NCBI RefSeq assembly: GCF_028550435.1 | Contig: NZ_JAQQKV010000002.1 | Location: 1,054,001-1,118,000, forward strand | DNA length: 64,000 nt | Direction: 5' to 3' | DNA from: Asticcacaulis machinosus | Lineage (GTDB): Bacteria; Pseudomonadota; Alphaproteobacteria; Caulobacterales; Caulobacteraceae | In this document: one piece after another, positions 1 through 10,877 of the stretch | Layout: the number at the start of each line of letters is the position of its first letter | Numbering within the stretch: the first letter of the stretch is position 1 | Program-made: the position numbers and the translations under genes | Notes under the pieces: model-generated | What the model was told of the DNA's origin: nothing | The model's database searches: none | What the model saw: the letters and a program-made list of their open reading frames with translations, nothing else

Positions 1-152
1 GTTTTCAGGTCGGGCAGGGCGCGTACGGGCACCGGCTGTCCTACCAGCTCACGCGGCTGATATTCGGTTTTTTTGTGGAAATTGAAATAGCCGAATACGC
101 CCACCAGAGCGGCCAGCACGATCAGCGGAATGAAAGCGAACAGCCGTTTCAT
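1..152 (-). CDS. ccmG: CcmG/DsbE thiol:disulfide oxidoreductase, N-terminal part only
   Basis: Only the first 50 codons are inside the window; the gene runs off the left edge. The visible part has a short basic start, one hydrophobic segment (about residues 5-22, a signal anchor) and then a periplasmic stretch ending in a VRALPDL-like segment, which fits the start of CcmG/DsbE. The CXXC thioredoxin motif lies outside the window. In the family, this membrane-anchored protein reduces apocytochrome c cysteines for haem attachment. Its ATG overlaps the ccmD stop codon by 3 bases, and its place at the end of a ccmA-B-C-D run supports the call more than the short sequence does. Confidence 0.8.
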   Translation of the reverse strand, partial: MKRLFAFIPLIVLAALVGVFGYFNFHKKTEYQPRELVGQPVPVRALPDLK

Positions 153-316
153 ATGTCGGATTTAACGTCTTTCAGGGCATCCTGAAGCGCGTCGAGTTTT
201 GTCTTTTGCAAGCTTCGGGCGCGCACGGAGGCGATCACCAGCGCGCTCAGAGCCACAAAGGTCGCCCCATAGCAACCCCAGACGTAAAACCCGTACTTGC
301 CCATGTCTAAGTCCAT
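149..316 (-). CDS. ccmD: Haem exporter accessory protein CcmD
   Basis: A 55-residue protein. It starts MDLDMGKYGFYVWGCYGAT, has one transmembrane helix (about residues 10-31) and a charged cytoplasmic tail. The short length, a single helix led by aromatic and Tyr/Trp residues, and the position between ccmC and ccmG are all typical of CcmD, which helps release holo-CcmE from the CcmABC complex. The start is 7 bases downstream of the ccmC stop, and the stop overlaps the next start, so it is translationally coupled within the operon. An internal ATG at codon 5 is an alternative start. Confidence 0.87.
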   Translation of the reverse strand: MDLDMGKYGFYVWGCYGATFVALSALVIASVRARSLQKTKLDALQDALKDVKSDI

Positions 317-323
317 CACACCC

Positions 324-1043
324 TCACTGGAAACTTAAGCGCGCCCGCAGGGTGCGGTAGCGGCGGGTGATGATCTCAGCATCTATGCGCACCAGCCACA
401 GCCAGACGAACAGGGCATGAAAGGCCGCGGTCATGACCAGCAGGGGCCATAACATTTCCGGCGCAATGGTCGGGCCATCCATGCGTACAACCGAGGCACC
501 CTGATGCAGGGTGTTCCACCAGTCGACGGAAAACTTGATAACCGGCAAATTGACTAATCCTACCAACGCCAGAATGGCCGTGGATTTGGCGGCGCGCACT
601 TCATCGTCAATGGAGGCATGAAGCGCAATATACCCGATATAAAACAGAAATAGCACTAAAACCGACGTCATGCGGCCGTCCCATTCCCACCATGTCCCCC
701 ACATCGGCTTACCCCACAGAGAGCCGGTGATCAGGGCCAGAGCGGTGAAGACCGCACCGATGGGGGCAGCGGCTTTGGCGGCGGCATCGGCCAAAGCATG
801 ACGGAAAATCAGGCCGAAAAATGAGGCGATCCCCATGATCAGATAGACCATCATCGCCATCCACGCCGCAGGCACATGCAGGTACATGATGCGCACGGTA
901 TCGCCCTGCTGATAATCTTCGGGTGAGGCAAAGCAGAGATAGAGGCCCCACGCAAACAGCACCGCCGCCAGCCCGCCAATATAGGGGCGGATTGGGGCAA
1001 AGACGCGCGTAAATCGCTCAGGGTTAGCCAGCCAGGTGATCAT
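324..1043 (-). CDS. ccmC: Haem ABC exporter membrane protein CcmC
   Basis: A 239-residue inner-membrane protein with six predicted hydrophobic segments. It carries the tryptophan-rich WWD haem-handling motif (GTWWEWDGRMTS, about residues 115-127), with conserved histidines in periplasmic loops on either side. In System I cytochrome c maturation, CcmC presents haem to the chaperone CcmE in the periplasm. The length is normal for the family. It follows ccmB after a 187-base gap filled by an inverted pair of palindromic repeats, and is followed closely by ccmD. The start at MITWLANPERF puts the first helix at the usual distance from the N terminus. Confidence 0.97.
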   Translation of the reverse strand: MITWLANPERFTRVFAPIRPYIGGLAAVLFAWGLYLCFASPEDYQQGDTVRIMYLHVPAAWMAMMVYLIMGIASFFGLIFRHALADAAAKAAAPIGAVFTALALITGSLWGKPMWGTWWEWDGRMTSVLVLFLFYIGYIALHASIDDEVRAAKSTAILALVGLVNLPVIKFSVDWWNTLHQGASVVRMDGPTIAPEMLWPLLVMTAAFHALFVWLWLVRIDAEIITRRYRTLRARLSFQ

Positions 1044-1085
1044 GGTTTCGACATAGGGCTTTTGCGGCGTTCGGACAAGTCTCTT

Positions 1086-1233
1086 AAGGACTCTCCTTCT
1101 TGGAGGGGGAGCTGCATTTTAGTGCTCGCATTAAAATGCAGAGGGGGTAAATCTTACTTGTGAAAATCACCCCCTCTGAAATTAAATCATAACTGACTTA
1201 ATTTCAGCTCCCCCTGCATCAGGGAGAGTTCTA
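1086..1233. repeat. Two head-to-head hairpin repeat units between ccmB and ccmC
   Basis: Two copies of one unit lie in opposite orientation (plus 1086-1150, minus about 1169-1233). Each unit reads AGRACTCTCC, then GGGGGAGCTG, then a hairpin, then CAGAGGGGGT. The inner stems differ: CTGCATTTTA pairs with TAAAATGCAG in the first copy, and CTGAAATTAA pairs with TTAATTTCAG in the second. A third copy is at 19438-19500. The second unit begins at the ccmB stop codon. The element may affect read-through from ccmB into ccmC, but nothing in the sequence proves this. Confidence 0.75.
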
Positions 1234-1920
1234 AGACAGTGCACTTTTGAGCGCAGCGCCCATCGCAATCGGCCCTAGAGCCAGCGCAAACAGGGCGTAG
1301 GCGCAGAGCAGGCTCAGGGCTTGGGTAATGGGGGCGCCGGTAAGATAGGCCTGCATCAGCCCGGCCCCGAAAATGACCGGCGGCACATAGAACGGCAGCA
1401 CCAAAAGGGCGATCAGAACACCGCCCTTGCGGGTGCCGAGGCTCAAAGACGCGCCAATACCGCCGATGATGGCAAAGCTTAAACTGCCAAGGATGGCGCC
1501 GATCAGGCTGATAAACGCCGCATCCACAGGCGCGCCCAGAATGATCATGACAAAAGGTGTGAGCACCGCCAGCATCAGTCCCGTCCCCAGCCACTGCGCC
1601 AGACATTTCAGCAGGGCGATGACTTCCATAGGCAGAGGCCCAAGGCGCAATATATCAAACAGGCCATCCTCGTAGTCGCGCTCAAACAGCCGCTCCAGCG
1701 ACAATAGCGAGGCCAATGCCAGACTGAGCCAGGTCAGGCCGGGCGCGACCCGCGACAAGGTGGTGCTGTCGGAGCCCAGGCTTAACGGGATCATGGCCAT
1801 CAGGGTCAGATAAAATCCGACCGCCAGTAACGGCCCGCCACCACGGGTCAGGGACAGGCTAAGGTCACGCTTAAGCAGGGACAGGGCCGCATGGGGGGCC
1901 ACGTTGATCTTAGTCGACAA
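1231..1920 (-). CDS. ccmB: Haem exporter permease CcmB
   Basis: A 229-residue, very hydrophobic protein with six predicted membrane spans. The N terminus has the cytoplasmic motif ALSLLKRDLSLSLTRGGGPL, then a segment resembling FERDYEDGLFDILRLGPLP, which is typical of CcmB. It forms the membrane part of the CcmAB ABC complex that drives release of haem-loaded CcmE. The start overlaps the end of ccmA by 11 bases, so the two are translationally coupled. Its stop codon is fused to a palindromic repeat. Length and motifs are normal for the family. Confidence 0.96.
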   Translation of the reverse strand: MSTKINVAPHAALSLLKRDLSLSLTRGGGPLLAVGFYLTLMAMIPLSLGSDSTTLSRVAPGLTWLSLALASLLSLERLFERDYEDGLFDILRLGPLPMEVIALLKCLAQWLGTGLMLAVLTPFVMIILGAPVDAAFISLIGAILGSLSFAIIGGIGASLSLGTRKGGVLIALLVLPFYVPPVIFGAGLMQAYLTGAPITQALSLLCAYALFALALGPIAMGAALKSALS

Positions 1921-2560
1921 GGGCCGCCTCCTGTGCCTTCAGGTCAGGCCGTGTCAGGTGGACGATGCGCGTCTCAAACGGCAGCGGATCATGGACGGCG
2001 GCGATGATGATGCCGCCATCGCTGAGATGATCCTGCATCAGGCGGGCGGCTAAATCCCGCTGGTGAGCATCGAGGGGTGACATCGGCTCATCCAGAAGCC
2101 ACAGTCTGCGCGGTGCAATCAGTAGCCGTGCCAGTGACACCCGGCGTTTCTGACCGGCGGATAACAGCCGCGTTTCCAGATCCAGCAGAGGTGACAGGTT
2201 TAAGTATTGGACTGCGAATTGATAATTATTCTCATTTGCGTTTAAGTATTGCGCCTGAAACCTAAGCTCCTGCTCTGTGGTGCGGGTGGGGCTTAACGCA
2301 TCGTGGTGGCCGAGATAGTGGATAAACTCTGTGCGAAATCTTATGGGATCAATCAGGCCGTGGTCGTCAAAGGCTGATATTTTACCCGTTTGGGGCGAAA
2401 AAAAACCGGCTATGGCCCGTAGAAGCGTGGTTTTACCGACGCCGTTCTGGCCGGTCAGGCTTATGGCGTCGCCACTTCCTACTTCCAGATTCAGATTTGA
2501 AATCAGAAGGTTATAGCCTTTTTTCAGGCTGATCTTGTCAAGTGTCACGCTCAGCGACAT
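1910..2560 (-). CDS. ccmA: Cytochrome c biogenesis ATP-binding protein CcmA
   Basis: An ABC ATPase of about 216 residues. It has Walker A GQNGVGKTT, the signature LSAGQKRRVSLARLL, Walker B LWLLDEP, and an H-loop histidine in AAVHDPLP. It powers the CcmAB transporter in System I cytochrome c maturation. I chose the ATG at 2560 (MSLSVTLDKISL) because CcmA proteins normally begin just before the first beta strand; an in-frame ATG at 2584 would add eight residues. It is the first gene of the leftward ccm operon and is divergent from acnA, so the ccm promoter probably lies in 2561-2780. Confidence 0.95.
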   Translation of the reverse strand: MSLSVTLDKISLKKGYNLLISNLNLEVGSGDAISLTGQNGVGKTTLLRAIAGFFSPQTGKISAFDDHGLIDPIRFRTEFIHYLGHHDALSPTRTTEQELRFQAQYLNANENNYQFAVQYLNLSPLLDLETRLLSAGQKRRVSLARLLIAPRRLWLLDEPMSPLDAHQRDLAARLMQDHLSDGGIIIAAVHDPLPFETRIVHLTRPDLKAQEAALVD

Positions 2561-2782
2561 GAAAACGACGTCCCAATCATTCAAAATAACCCTAAAATAT
2601 GTTGGGGCCTTAATAGACGAAAAGCCATAACAAGTTTAGAAGGGCAATTGACCGCCTGACTTTGGCATCGCGTCGCGTAAGTGTGGAACCCTGTGAGTTC
2701 CCCTTTCATGCGCGCGATCAAGAGACAAGAAATGGCCATCGGGGCTGTTTGTAGGGGCGGTCATATTGAAAAGGAAGCTAAA

Positions 2783-5482
<2,700 letters not shown>

Positions 5483-5490
5483 GCCTTTTA

Positions 5491-5522
5491 GCCCCGCCGG
5501 TTTGCGCCGCGCGGGGTTTTTC
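5491..5522 (+). terminator. Intrinsic terminator after acnA
   Basis: CCCCGC pairs with GCGGGG around a short loop, followed by TTTTTCC, 9 bases after the acnA stop. It probably separates acnA transcription from acnB. Confidence 0.8.
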
Positions 5523-5593
5523 CTGTTCAACTTTTCGCATTTGCGATATGGCATGGATGATCCGTGCCCGACATTCATTCAAGGTTTTTTCCC

Positions 5594-8179
5594 ATGCTTG
5601 AAGCTTACCGCGCCCATGTGGCTGAACGCGCTGCCATTGGCATCCCGCCCCTGCCGCTGACCGCCATCCAAACCGCCGAAGTTATCGAACTGATCAAGAC
5701 CCCACCTGCGGGTGAGGCCGACTTTCTGCTCGACCTTCTGACCTACCGTGTCCCCCCCGGCGTGGATGATGCCGCTCAGGTCAAGGCGTCGTTTTTGTCG
5801 GCTGTGGCCCACGGCGATTTTCCGGTTGAACTGATCTCACGCGAACGCGCCACTGAGCTTTTGGGCACGATGGTCGGCGGCTATAACGTCAAGCCGTTGA
5901 TTGACCTTCTGACCGATGCCGTGGTGGGAAAGATCGCTGGTGAAGCGCTCAAGAAAACCCTTCTGATGTTCGACTTCTTCCATGACGTTGCCGAACTGGC
6001 CAAGGGCGGCAACGCCAATGCCAAGGAAGTCGTTCAGTCGTGGGCTGATGCCGAATGGTTCACCTCACGCCCCAAGGTGGCTGAGCGGATTACGGTTACG
6101 GTCTTTAAAGTCACCGGTGAGACCAATACGGACGATTTGTCGCCCGCGCCGGATGCCTGGTCGCGTCCGGATATCCCGCTTCATTACCTTGCCATGTTGA
6201 AAAACACCCGCGACGGTATTACCCCTGAAGAGGACGGTAAGCGCGGGCCGATCAAATTCATCGAAGACCTGAAGATGAAAGGTCACCTCGTCGCCTATGT
6301 CGGCGATGTGGTCGGCACTGGCTCATCGCGCAAATCGGCGACCAACTCGGTCATCTGGGCGACCGGCGAAGACATTCCTTATGTCCCGAATAAGCGTTTC
6401 GGCGGTGTGACGCTGGGTGGCAAGATCGCCCCGATCTTCTTCAACACGCAGGAAGATTCCGGCGCCCTGCCGATCGAAGTTGATGTCACGGACTTCCACA
6501 TGGGCGATGTCATCGACATCTATCCCTACAAGGGCGTGATCGAAAAGAACGACGTCAAGGTCGCGGAATTCGCGCTCAAATCCCATGTTATCCTTGATGA
6601 GGTTCAGGCCGGTGGCCGTATCAACCTGATCATCGGCCGCTCCCTGACCGCCAAGGCCCGTGAGTTCCTGGGCCTGCCCGCTTCGACCGAGTTCCGTCTG
6701 CCGGTGCCGCCCGCAGGGTCTGACAAAGGCTTTACTTTGGCGCAGAAAATGGTCGGTAAGGCCTGCGGTTTGGGCGAGGGGCAGGGCATCCGTCCCGGAA
6801 CCTATTGCGAGCCAAAGATGACGACCGTCGGGTCTCAGGACACAACCGGCCCGATGACGCGCGATGAGTTGAAAGACCTCGCCTGTCTCGGTTTCTCGGC
6901 TGATCTGGTTATGCAGTCGTTCTGCCATACGGCGGCCTACCCAAAGCCGGTCGATGTGAAGACCCACCGCGAACTGCCGGCGTTTATCTCGAACCGTGGC
7001 GGCGTGGCCCTGCGGCCCGGCGATGGGGTCATCCACTCCTGGCTCAACCGTCTGCTGCTGCCCGATACGGTCGGCACCGGCGGGGACAGCCATACCCGTT
7101 TTCCCATCGGGATTTCCTTCCCCGCCGGGTCTGGTCTTGTGGCCTTTGGGGCGGCCACGGGCGTTATGCCGCTCGATATGCCGGAGTCCATTCTGGTGCG
7201 CTTTAAAGGTGCTCTGCAACCCGGTATTACCCTGCGCGATCTGGTCCACGCCATCCCGTACTATGCCATCAAGCAGGGTCTGCTGACGGTGGCCAAGGCC
7301 GGTAAGGTCAATGAATTCTCCGGCCGTATTCTGGAAATCGAAGGTCTGCCGAACCTGAAGGTCGAGCAGGCGTTTGAACTGTCCGATGCCTCGGCCGAGC
7401 GTTCGGCGGCGGGCTGTACCGTCAAGCTCAACAAAGAGCCGATCATCGAATATATGACCTCGAACATCGTGCTGATGAAAAACATGATCGCTGATGGTTA
7501 TGCTGATGCCCGCACGCTCAGCCGCCGGATCAAGGCGATGGAAGACTGGATCGCCAATCCGGTGCTGATGGAGCCTGATGCCGACGCTGAATATGCCCAC
7601 ATCATCGACATCGACCTGAATGAAATCGTTGAGCCGATCCTGTGTGCACCGAACGACCCCGACGATGCCCGTCTGTTGTCGGAAGTGGCGGGTACACACA
7701 TCGACGAAGTGTTTATTGGTTCATGTATGACCAATATCGGCCACTTCCGGGCGGCGTCTTTGTTGCTGAAAGACAAGAAGGACATCCCGACCCGTCTGTG
7801 GGTGGCGCCGCCGACCAAGATGGACGCGGCTGAACTGACCAAGGAAGGCCATTACAACACCCTTGGCACCGCCGGGGCGCGTATGGAAATGCCGGGTTGT
7901 TCTTTGTGCATGGGTAATCAGGCTCAGGTGCGCGAAGGGGCGACCGTCGTGTCGACCTCGACCCGTAACTTCCCTAACCGTCTGGGCAAGAACTCCAACG
8001 TCTTTTTGGCATCAGCGGAACTGTCGGCCATTGCCTCTAAGCTTGGCCGTCTGCCGACCCTGGAGGAATATCATGCCGATATGGGTGTGGTGAATGCGGC
8101 GGGCACCAGCGTCTATCGCTATATGAACTTCGACCAGATCGAAGAATATGCCGAGACCGCCAAAGAGGTCGCTGTTTAA
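5594..8179 (+). CDS. acnB: Bifunctional aconitate hydratase 2 / 2-methylisocitrate dehydratase
   Basis: An 861-residue AcnB-type aconitase. The domain order differs from AcnA: an N-terminal HEAT-like helical domain (about 1-160), the swivel domain (about 165-370, with [16 protein letters not shown]), then the Fe-S catalytic domains. Cluster ligands are near residues 711 ([10 protein letters not shown]), 769 and 772 ([11 protein letters not shown]). AcnB enzymes act in the TCA cycle, and many also hydrate 2-methylaconitate in propionate breakdown. The start [14 protein letters not shown] at 5594 is the family start; a codon at 5564 would add ten unsupported residues. It is a single gene flanked by terminators on both sides. 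AcnA and AcnB are not recent duplicates. Confidence 0.97.
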   Translation: MLEAYRAHVAERAAIGIPPLPLTAIQTAEVIELIKTPPAGEADFLLDLLTYRVPPGVDDAAQVKASFLSAVAHGDFPVELISRERATELLGTMVGGYNVKPLIDLLTDAVVGKIAGEALKKTLLMFDFFHDVAELAKGGNANAKEVVQSWADAEWFTSRPKVAERITVTVFKVTGETNTDDLSPAPDAWSRPDIPLHYLAMLKNTRDGITPEEDGKRGPIKFIEDLKMKGHLVAYVGDVVGTGSSRKSATNSVIWATGEDIPYVPNKRFGGVTLGGKIAPIFFNTQEDSGALPIEVDVTDFHMGDVIDIYPYKGVIEKNDVKVAEFALKSHVILDEVQAGGRINLIIGRSLTAKAREFLGLPASTEFRLPVPPAGSDKGFTLAQKMVGKACGLGEGQGIRPGTYCEPKMTTVGSQDTTGPMTRDELKDLACLGFSADLVMQSFCHTAAYPKPVDVKTHRELPAFISNRGGVALRPGDGVIHSWLNRLLLPDTVGTGGDSHTRFPIGISFPAGSGLVAFGAATGVMPLDMPESILVRFKGALQPGITLRDLVHAIPYYAIKQGLLTVAKAGKVNEFSGRILEIEGLPNLKVEQAFELSDASAERSAAGCTVKLNKEPIIEYMTSNIVLMKNMIADGYADARTLSRRIKAMEDWIANPVLMEPDADAEYAHIIDIDLNEIVEPILCAPNDPDDARLLSEVAGTHIDEVFIGSCMTNIGHFRAASLLLKDKKDIPTRLWVAPPTKMDAAELTKEGHYNTLGTAGARMEMPGCSLCMGNQAQVREGATVVSTSTRNFPNRLGKNSNVFLASAELSAIASKLGRLPTLEEYHADMGVVNAAGTSVYRYMNFDQIEEYAETAKEVAV

Positions 8180-8185
8180 TTTTAG

Positions 8186-8215
8186 AAAGCCCCATCGGAA
8201 ACGGTGGGGCTTTTA
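8186..8215 (+). terminator. Intrinsic terminator after acnB
   Basis: AAAGCCCC pairs with GGGGCTTTT around a short loop and ends in a T run, 7 bases after the acnB stop. Confidence 0.85.
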
Positions 8216-8227
8216 GTATTGCGGGTA

Positions 8228-8269
8228 CAAAAAACGCCTGTGCCAAGGGGATGGAGCACAGGCGTTTTT
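8228..8269. terminator. Second, probably bidirectional terminator
   Basis: AAAAAACGCCTGTGC pairs with GCACAGGCGTTTTT around a 12-base loop. The A run on one side and T run on the other let it work on either strand. It backs up the acnB terminator. Confidence 0.8.
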
Positions 8270-8342
8270 GATGCGTTTTAGTTTTTTAGTTGCCCTACCG
8301 CGATGCTGCTTGAGGGCTTTAGAGAGGGACTCTAAGTTTTAT

Positions 8343-8418
8343 CGGTTGAGCCGCCCCGAACCGGTTCGGGCTGTGGGGGGGCTGTTCAGGGGGGAACCCG
8401 CTCTTGGCGGCCCAACCG
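8343..8418. other. Long GC-rich imperfect palindrome in a gene-free stretch
   Basis: In the 422-base gap between acnB and the DUF2794 gene, CGGTTGAGCCGCC (8343-8355) pairs with GGCGGCCCAACCG (8406-8418): 12 of 13 positions match. Inside is a nested perfect palindrome, CCCGAACCGGTTCGGG (8355-8370). There is no T run, so it is not a simple terminator. It may be a structured RNA, a DNA cruciform or a protein-binding site. I do not recognise the family. The rest of the gap (8270-8342 and 8419-8601) shows nothing I can name. Confidence 0.5.
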
Positions 8419-8601
8419 ACACACATATATTTACGCGCCAAACGGGCGAATGAACGGCGAAATTAAGGTCATTTATTGTTAGCTTCATTTTGTTTGGAAG
8501 CGTGGTTTTGGCGCTTCAAATTGCGTGTGAATGCCTTGCCAATCTAAGCGACTTAGGGCGTACTGTGGTGGTCTGTATTACCTCGACAGGTTTGATCCGG
8601 C

Positions 8602-8940
8602 ATGAGTATTCAGGATTTGGGTAGCTCCCATCCCGCCCCGCGCGGCCCGGTATTTTTTGAGCGCAAGGAGCTGGAAATGATCCTGCGCCTATACGGGCAA
8701 AAGGTGGCGTCGGGCGACTGGCGCGATTATGGCATCGACACCTTTACCGACGCGGTATCGTTTAATGTGTTCCGCCGCACCAGCGAGGCGCCGCTATACC
8801 GCATCGAAAAGCGTCCGGCCTTAAGCCGTAAACAGGGGGCGTTTGCGGTGTTTAATCAAGCCGGTTTGATCCTGAAACGCGGGCGCGAACTGGCACCGGT
8901 TCTGGCGGTTCTGGATAAGACGAAATTGAACCTGCTCTGA
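8602..8940 (+). CDS. DUF2794 domain protein
   Basis: A 112-residue soluble protein that fits DUF2794, a small family I know from alphaproteobacteria. Visible family-like features are FERKELEMILRLYGQKVASG near the start, the WRDYGIDTFTDAVSF block, RRTSEAPLYRIEKRP, and GLILKRGRELAPVL near the end. There is no signal peptide, membrane helix or recognisable catalytic motif, and the function is unknown. It converges on a leftward glycosyltransferase gene with no gap between their stop codons. The ATG at 8602 gives the usual family length. Confidence 0.88.
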   Translation: MSIQDLGSSHPAPRGPVFFERKELEMILRLYGQKVASGDWRDYGIDTFTDAVSFNVFRRTSEAPLYRIEKRPALSRKQGAFAVFNQAGLILKRGRELAPVLAVLDKTKLNLL

Positions 8941-10578
8941 CTATTCGTGCACCTTGCCATCGACGATCGGGTGGCCCGTCGCCGGATCACGTGGGGCGCG
9001 GGCAAAGTCATAACCGTAGAACAGCCTGATATCACGTAGCCGCTTATGATCGATCGGCACCTGAACCAGACGCGGCTCAGTGGTGCGTCCGAAATCCTGA
9101 CGCATATCGATGACAAAACGATCCGTCAGATTGGCCAGAAGCACATTCTGTCCGGTCTCTGACGTCAGTGGCATATGGGTTTCGCTGTGGGAATGAGGGT
9201 TAAGTTCACGCACCCAGTTTTTAAGCGGAATATCCGGATGGGCCTTAAACCAGTCACGGCCGTAATAGGCCATCGAGTTGTATAAGAACCGGTCATCGAC
9301 CGCGATTGCGCTCAGGCGTTCGCCGCGCGCCAGGGCGGCTTCGGCCTCGGTCAGCACCACCTGCGTGGCTGCTTCCCAGCCGCGGGCGCGTTTCATGCCC
9401 GACGCCATGCCCATAGCCTGAGTGGCGGCGGGTGAGGTGATGCCGTACATGAACGCTGACATGATCAGAACCTGTATGGCGAGGCCGCCCCACAAAGCCA
9501 CAGTAATAGCTGTTTTCACAATGCCCTTGCGGCGGTAGGGCAGAGACGTAATCACCCCGTAAAGCCAGGTCGCTGCCAACAGGCTGCCCGGTACATAGGC
9601 TGAGGCCGCCCAGTTGGCATGGGCCCGCGACAACAGGGCCTGAATAGTGACGAACAGCAGTGGTGGCAGTGCAAAACAGATTAGCATCAGGTCGCGGTTA
9701 CGCGACCCGCCACCCAGTTCTGTATCGGGTGATACCGGTGCGCGGTTAAGGGCAAAGGCGATCAAACCTATGACCAGCATCCCGAACGGCAGCGGGCCGA
9801 ATACGCCGAACTGATGGCTTATGAAACGTAACATCGACAGGGGATGGAACAGCGATCCCTGCCAGTTGGCATTGTCGGCGGTGTGGGCCACGGTCTGGAA
9901 GCCGTGGGTGGCGTTCCAGATGATATTGGGCGCGATCACGGCAGCGAAGGTTAAAACCCAGATAAACAGGGCTTGCCATGACCAGCGCGACCGGGCGCGC
10001 GGATCAAAGGCGGCATGGATGATCGCGCCTAACAGGAAATAGAGACAGGCATATTTGCTCAGGAACGCGCCGCCAAAGGCCAACCCCAGCAAAAAGGCGG
10101 TGATTAATGGCCGCTTTCCGCGACCATGCAAAAACTCGACATAGACCAGAAGACTGAGCGACAGGAAAAACAGCAGGCAGGCGTCGGTGGAGATTACGCC
10201 CGACGACAAGACAACCCCCGGCATCAGGCTATAGATCAGGGCCGCCAGAGCGCCCACTTTTTCATTATAAAGCCGCTTGCCGGCAAACAGCAGCGCCGTG
10301 GCCGATCCTGCGTGCAAAAGTGGCGCAAACAGCCGCACAAAGCCTTCGCTATTGCCGCCGATGGCGGTCGCCAGATGAATGACCCACGCGATCATTGGCG
10401 GCTTAGAATAGTAGCCGAAATCCAGCTCCCGCGACCAAAGCCAGTACTGGGCCTCATCCGGATAGAGATCGAGATAGGTCGTAAACAACAAGGCCACGCG
10501 CACGACGGTGAGGGCGGCGATGGCCAGCAGACTGATGTGCGTCAGAGACAGACGGGAGGTGGTGGAATTGGAGGTCAT
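8941..10578 (-). CDS. GT39-family (ArnT/PMT-like) membrane glycosyltransferase
   Basis: A protein of about 545 residues with around ten hydrophobic segments. The first periplasmic loop has YPDEAQYWLWSRELDFGYYS with the catalytic Asp-Glu pair, followed by KPPMIAW. This is the signature of polyprenyl-phosphate-sugar-dependent GT-C transferases such as ArnT. A soluble C-terminal part (about 400-545) follows the last helix. The enzyme should move a sugar from a lipid-phosphate donor to an envelope acceptor; donor and acceptor cannot be read from sequence. I chose the ATG at 10578; an upstream in-frame GTG at 10584 adds two residues. It is monocistronic and divergent from the TonB receptor gene. 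Confidence 0.87.
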   Translation of the reverse strand: MTSNSTTSRLSLTHISLLAIAALTVVRVALLFTTYLDLYPDEAQYWLWSRELDFGYYSKPPMIAWVIHLATAIGGNSEGFVRLFAPLLHAGSATALLFAGKRLYNEKVGALAALIYSLMPGVVLSSGVISTDACLLFFLSLSLLVYVEFLHGRGKRPLITAFLLGLAFGGAFLSKYACLYFLLGAIIHAAFDPRARSRWSWQALFIWVLTFAAVIAPNIIWNATHGFQTVAHTADNANWQGSLFHPLSMLRFISHQFGVFGPLPFGMLVIGLIAFALNRAPVSPDTELGGGSRNRDLMLICFALPPLLFVTIQALLSRAHANWAASAYVPGSLLAATWLYGVITSLPYRRKGIVKTAITVALWGGLAIQVLIMSAFMYGITSPAATQAMGMASGMKRARGWEAATQVVLTEAEAALARGERLSAIAVDDRFLYNSMAYYGRDWFKAHPDIPLKNWVRELNPHSHSETHMPLTSETGQNVLLANLTDRFVIDMRQDFGRTTEPRLVQVPIDHKRLRDIRLFYGYDFARAPRDPATGHPIVDGKVHE

Positions 10579-10701
10579 GAGCACATCGCATTATACAGGA
10601 TAGCGTGAGGCGTATCCTAAACCGAGGCCCCTTTCAACGGATAGCTTGCGGCAATCTTGTGGCGCGAATATGTGACAATAAAGGCGCATCTGGTTTCCAA
10701 C

Positions 10702-10719
10702 GTCACAAATGTCACAAAA
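10702..10719. promoter_or_regulatory. Direct repeat upstream of the TonB receptor gene
   Basis: GTCACAAA occurs twice, nine bases apart (10702-10709 and 10711-10718), in the 299-base divergent gap between the glycosyltransferase and TonB receptor genes. A reverse-oriented TGTGACAATA lies about 30 bases further upstream. This could be a regulator site, but the regulator is not identifiable. The gap shows no other recognisable element. Confidence 0.35.
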
Positions 10720-10877
10720 CCTTTGCAGATTTCGCTCAAAAAGCGGCTGAAAAGCTACTAAAGGATTAACACGTTTTGCACCTGCGAGGCGTTGTGGTCT
10801 TTAACTGGCCGCCATCTCCATGCGGTGCGGTGTAGTTTTAATTCAAACCTGTAACTCTGGAGAGGGGATACTCCACT

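Noticed and set aside
6323-7699. 458-codon open frame on the minus strand opposite acnB
   Set aside because: It is fully antisense to a well-conserved aconitase, has His/Arg/Gln-rich composition typical of mirrored GC-rich codons, and no recognisable domain.
8343-8418. 6S RNA in the acnB downstream gap
   Set aside because: No central bubble flanked by two long stems of the expected length could be drawn; left as an unassigned structure.
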